From positions 1-5,688 of the forward strand of contig CADCWH010000263.1 in NCBI GenBank assembly GCA_902806395.1: 5,688 bases of DNA. The letters run 5' to 3'. Below, in pieces: positions 3,900 through 5,688 of the stretch. Position numbers and translations under genes: made by a program. The notes below the pieces were generated by a model. It was not told where the DNA came from. It did not search any database and was given only the letters and a program-made list of their open reading frames with translations. Each line of letters starts with the position of its first letter. The first letter of the stretch is position 1. Source of the DNA: an uncultured Thermomicrobiales bacterium. GTDB taxonomy: Bacteria; Chloroflexota; Chloroflexia; Thermomicrobiales; UBA6265.

Positions 3900-5688
3900 A
3901 CCGCCCGACCGCGCCCGGTCGCCCAGATCCAAGATTCCCAGCGCGATGGTGCCCCGCCACCCATTCCCGAACCCACCCGAGTCATCGCGATCGGCTCATT
4001 TCAGACTGCCATCGGTTGCCCGGCCAACGATGACCCCACATGCGACCTGACCGAACTCGGCGACGACGGTGGAATCTGGAGCGGCAGTTTCCTGCTGCCC
4101 CCGGGCCAGTACGTCTATCGCGCCCTGGCCACTACTCCCGACGGCGATGTCTCCCTGGGTGAGGATGGTGACCCCGAGGGTCAGGCCATCCCGTTCACCG
4201 TCACAACGCCCGGTGGTGGCGCCTATTTCGTCTATGACACCCACACCGGCGAAGTCTCGGCCACCCCGTTCGACGAGGAGATCACGCTCCAGATCGACAC
4301 GCTGGGCGTCGTCGCGCTCGAACCGATCGAGAACGGCGAGTACGAGGTCTTCTTCACGTCGCCCCCTGGCGTCTACCCCTACCAGGTTCAGTCGAACGGT
4401 GAGCCGATCGGGACGCCGGACCAGATCAATCTCGGCGCCGAGTCCCGGGTCCACATCGTGGTCGATGGCGAGGGCCAGACCCTCGTCAAGGAGACTGTCG
4501 ATCCCGCCGCGCTGACCGTCCTCAAGGCCGACGATGCCGGCCAGTCGCTCGCCGGCTCCTGCTTCGCCCTCTTCGAGACCGGGAATGACCTGGCCAACCA
4601 GGCCTGCGACGGTGACGATGGCACCGAAGATGGCAGTACCCTGCTGTTCTTCCCGAATGGCGTCGCGCCCGGCACCCTGGAACTCGTCGAGACGCTCGTG
4701 CCCGAGGGGCAGGAAGCGGCGGAAGACCAGGACGTCCAGGTTGGCCCCGGCGGCCAGACCCTGACCGTGCAGGTCGCGTCCAGTGGCGGCGAAGGTGATG
4801 ACGTGGACACCGGGGACGATGTCACGGCCACCATCGAGAGCGACGCGGTGGACGACGGTGCCGACCCGACCGAGACCCCGGCGGGCGACGACGTGGTCAT
4901 CGATGGTGGCGACGATGACTCCGGCATCACCCTCACCCTGGAGAGTCGCGACGCCACGACCGGCGAACCGGTGCCGGGTGCTTGCTTCCGGGTAGAAACC
5001 CAGACCGACGAGGTCTGCGACGAGGACGACGACGCGGACGACGGCTTCGTCTCCCTCGACGGTGTCGATCCCGGCAACTACGTCATCACCGAGACCCGTC
5101 CGCCGGACGGCTACCTCACGGTCGGTAGCTTCAACCTGGATGTCTTCGTCGGCGGCGGCGAGGAGTACTTCATTCCCCACTCCGTCGACCCGGCGGCGAA
5201 TGTTGAAGAGGACCCAACTGCGACGGCGACGTCGGCCGATGGCGTCAATGTGACGACGAACGCCACCGAGACGCCCGACCGCACCGTCCGTGACCTGGAT
5301 GGCACGGGCGTGACCCTGCGGCTGGAGTCCGAGGACCAGCTCCGCAACACCATCATCGGGGCCTGCTTCGACGTGGCAGGCGAGGGGGAGGTCTGTGACG
5401 GCGACGACGGCGACGTCGATGGCTTCGTGACGTTCGAGGGCATCGATCCTGGCACCTATGAGGTGACCGAGACCCGCGCCCCGGACGGCCATCTCCAAAT
5501 CGGTGGCTCCTTCCCGATCACCGTGGTCGAGAGCGACACCAACGACTTCTACATCCAGCACCAGGTCGATCCGAATGCCGCCACGGGTACGGCGACCACC
5601 GCCGCGTCCGACGACGGCCCGTCTGGCAGCCTCCGGATCACCACACTCGACGGCGACCGCCACCAGATCGAGGGCGTTTGTTACGAAG
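3729..5688 (+). CDS. Secreted X25-like / SpaA-like repeat surface protein (3' end beyond window)
   Basis: An exported modular protein, open for 653 codons and cut by the window end, so any C-terminal anchor is unseen. Residues 1-57 form a signal peptide: a long arginine-rich n-region without acidic residues, a hydrophobic core (about 35-52, with SVLLLLASVLAPF) and a likely cleavage after SAGA. Residues 83-178 resemble the X25_BaPul-like module found in pullulanases (VIAIGSFQTAIGC, then the paired Cys105, FLLPPGQYVYRA, AYFVYDTHTGEV). Residues 180-255 look like another beta-rich segment. Then come SpaA/Cna-B prealbumin-like repeats at about 261-352, 398-488 and 526-615, with a fourth starting at 632; diagnostic text includes VDPGNYVITETRPPDGY and IDPGTYEVTETRAPDG. 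Acidic or Thr-rich linkers join the repeats. There is no catalytic domain so far. The probable role is an extracellular structural or adhesive protein, possibly glycan-binding; that role is inference. Confidence 0.9.
   Translation, partial: MRVGRGRPHVARPVVRPSGLLPSPRPAGGAGRGALRILSVLLLLASVLAPFAQSAGATARPRPVAQIQDSQRDGAPPPIPEPTRVIAIGSFQTAIGCPANDDPTCDLTELGDDGGIWSGSFLLPPGQYVYRALATTPDGDVSLGEDGDPEGQAIPFTVTTPGGGAYFVYDTHTGEVSATPFDEEITLQIDTLGVVALEPIENGEYEVFFTSPPGVYPYQVQSNGEPIGTPDQINLGAESRVHIVVDGEGQTLVKETVDPAALTVLKADDAGQSLAGSCFALFETGNDLANQACDGDDGTEDGSTLLFFPNGVAPGTLELVETLVPEGQEAAEDQDVQVGPGGQTLTVQVASSGGEGDDVDTGDDVTATIESDAVDDGADPTETPAGDDVVIDGGDDDSGITLTLESRDATTGEPVPGACFRVETQTDEVCDEDDDADDGFVSLDGVDPGNYVITETRPPDGYLTVGSFNLDVFVGGGEEYFIPHSVDPAANVEEDPTATATSADGVNVTTNATETPDRTVRDLDGTGVTLRLESEDQLRNTIIGACFDVAGEGEVCDGDDGDVDGFVTFEGIDPGTYEVTETRAPDGHLQIGGSFPITVVESDTNDFYIQHQVDPNAATGTATTAASDDGPSGSLRITTLDGDRHQIEGVCYE
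3975..4262 (+). other. X25_BaPul-like module coding segment
   Basis: This encodes about residues 83-178. The order IAIGSFQ, GCPxxxDPxC, an acidic turn before IWSGSFLLPPGQYVYR, and FVYDTHTGEV near the end follows what I remember of X25 modules, where the core reads roughly GS.QSELGCPGDWDPAC followed by F.LPAG.YEYK. The tryptophan usually present between Pro-Gly and Asp in the cysteine loop is missing; the loop here is PANDDPT. This is recognition by eye, without a profile search. Confidence 0.6.
4509..5688 (+). repeat. Tandem SpaA/Cna-B-like domain repeats (three complete, one partial)
   Basis: Repeat 1 is 4509-4784, repeat 2 is 4920-5192, repeat 3 is 5304-5573, and repeat 4 starts at 5622 and is cut by the window end. 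Each has a starting strand, a G(A/S/V)C(F/Y) motif and, in the complete ones, a CDxDD..xDG acidic turn. Repeats 2 and 3 then carry G(V/I)DPGxYxxTETRxPDG; repeat 1 has the diverged APGTLELVETLVPEG. Repeats 2 and 3 are the most alike and lie 128 codons apart; repeats 3 and 4 are 106 codons apart because the linker and repeat 3 are shorter. Repeat 1 is the most diverged. Confidence 0.85.

Noticed and set aside
3427..3960. Minus-strand open frames in the intergenic region and start of the surface gene
   Set aside because: Arg/Gly-rich translations, overlap with the signal peptide coding region and no plausible ribosome binding site.
3996..5663. Minus-strand open frame of 555 codons across the surface-protein gene
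   Set aside because: It is the antisense image of the plus-strand gene. The plus frame has a GGAGGA ribosome site, a signal peptide and recognisable domain repeats, while the antisense translation shows no family features and its pseudo-repeats only mirror the real ones.

Overview
The window is GC-rich bacterial DNA with strongly GC-biased third codon positions. Every gene start I chose has a purine-rich Shine-Dalgarno. The mix of an FAA-hydrolase/dienelactone-hydrolase pair, a luciferase-like oxidoreductase, and a secreted protein joining an X25-like module to SpaA/Cna-B-like repeats would fit a high-GC Chloroflexota (Thermomicrobia-like) chromosome. An actinobacterium is a weaker alternative. 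This placement is inference; no rRNA or other phylogenetic marker is present.

Layout: positions 1-89 hold nothing I can name. Two minus-strand genes follow: a dienelactone hydrolase family protein (90-866) and, upstream of it, a fumarylacetoacetate hydrolase (FAH) family protein (919-1773). They are 52 nt apart and look like one transcription unit, probably read from a promoter with a perfect TTGACA -35 box near 1840-1868. A roughly 206 nt divergent intergenic region separates them from two plus-strand genes: an unrecognised 93-residue protein (1980-2261) and a GTG-started LLM-class flavin-dependent oxidoreductase (2274-3425). These two are 12 nt apart and so probably co-transcribed.

After a 303 nt intergenic region with a possible promoter and a foldable leader, a large plus-strand gene starts at 3729 behind a strong GGAGGA and runs off the window end, open for 653 codons. 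It encodes a secreted, very acidic, modular protein: signal peptide, X25_BaPul-like module, a second beta-rich segment, then at least three complete SpaA/Cna-B (prealbumin-like) repeats and the start of a fourth. The repeats carry paired cysteines and acidic CDxDD...DG loops. The mature part seen has only two lysines, so the later repeats cannot form the usual Lys-Asn isopeptide crosslink.

Functionally, the FAH/dienelactone hydrolase pair suggests late steps of ring-cleavage or keto-acid catabolism, and the divergent LLM oxidoreductase could be a companion oxidation enzyme. The surface protein is probably an independent unit. The secreted repeat protein is the least ordinary part of the window.
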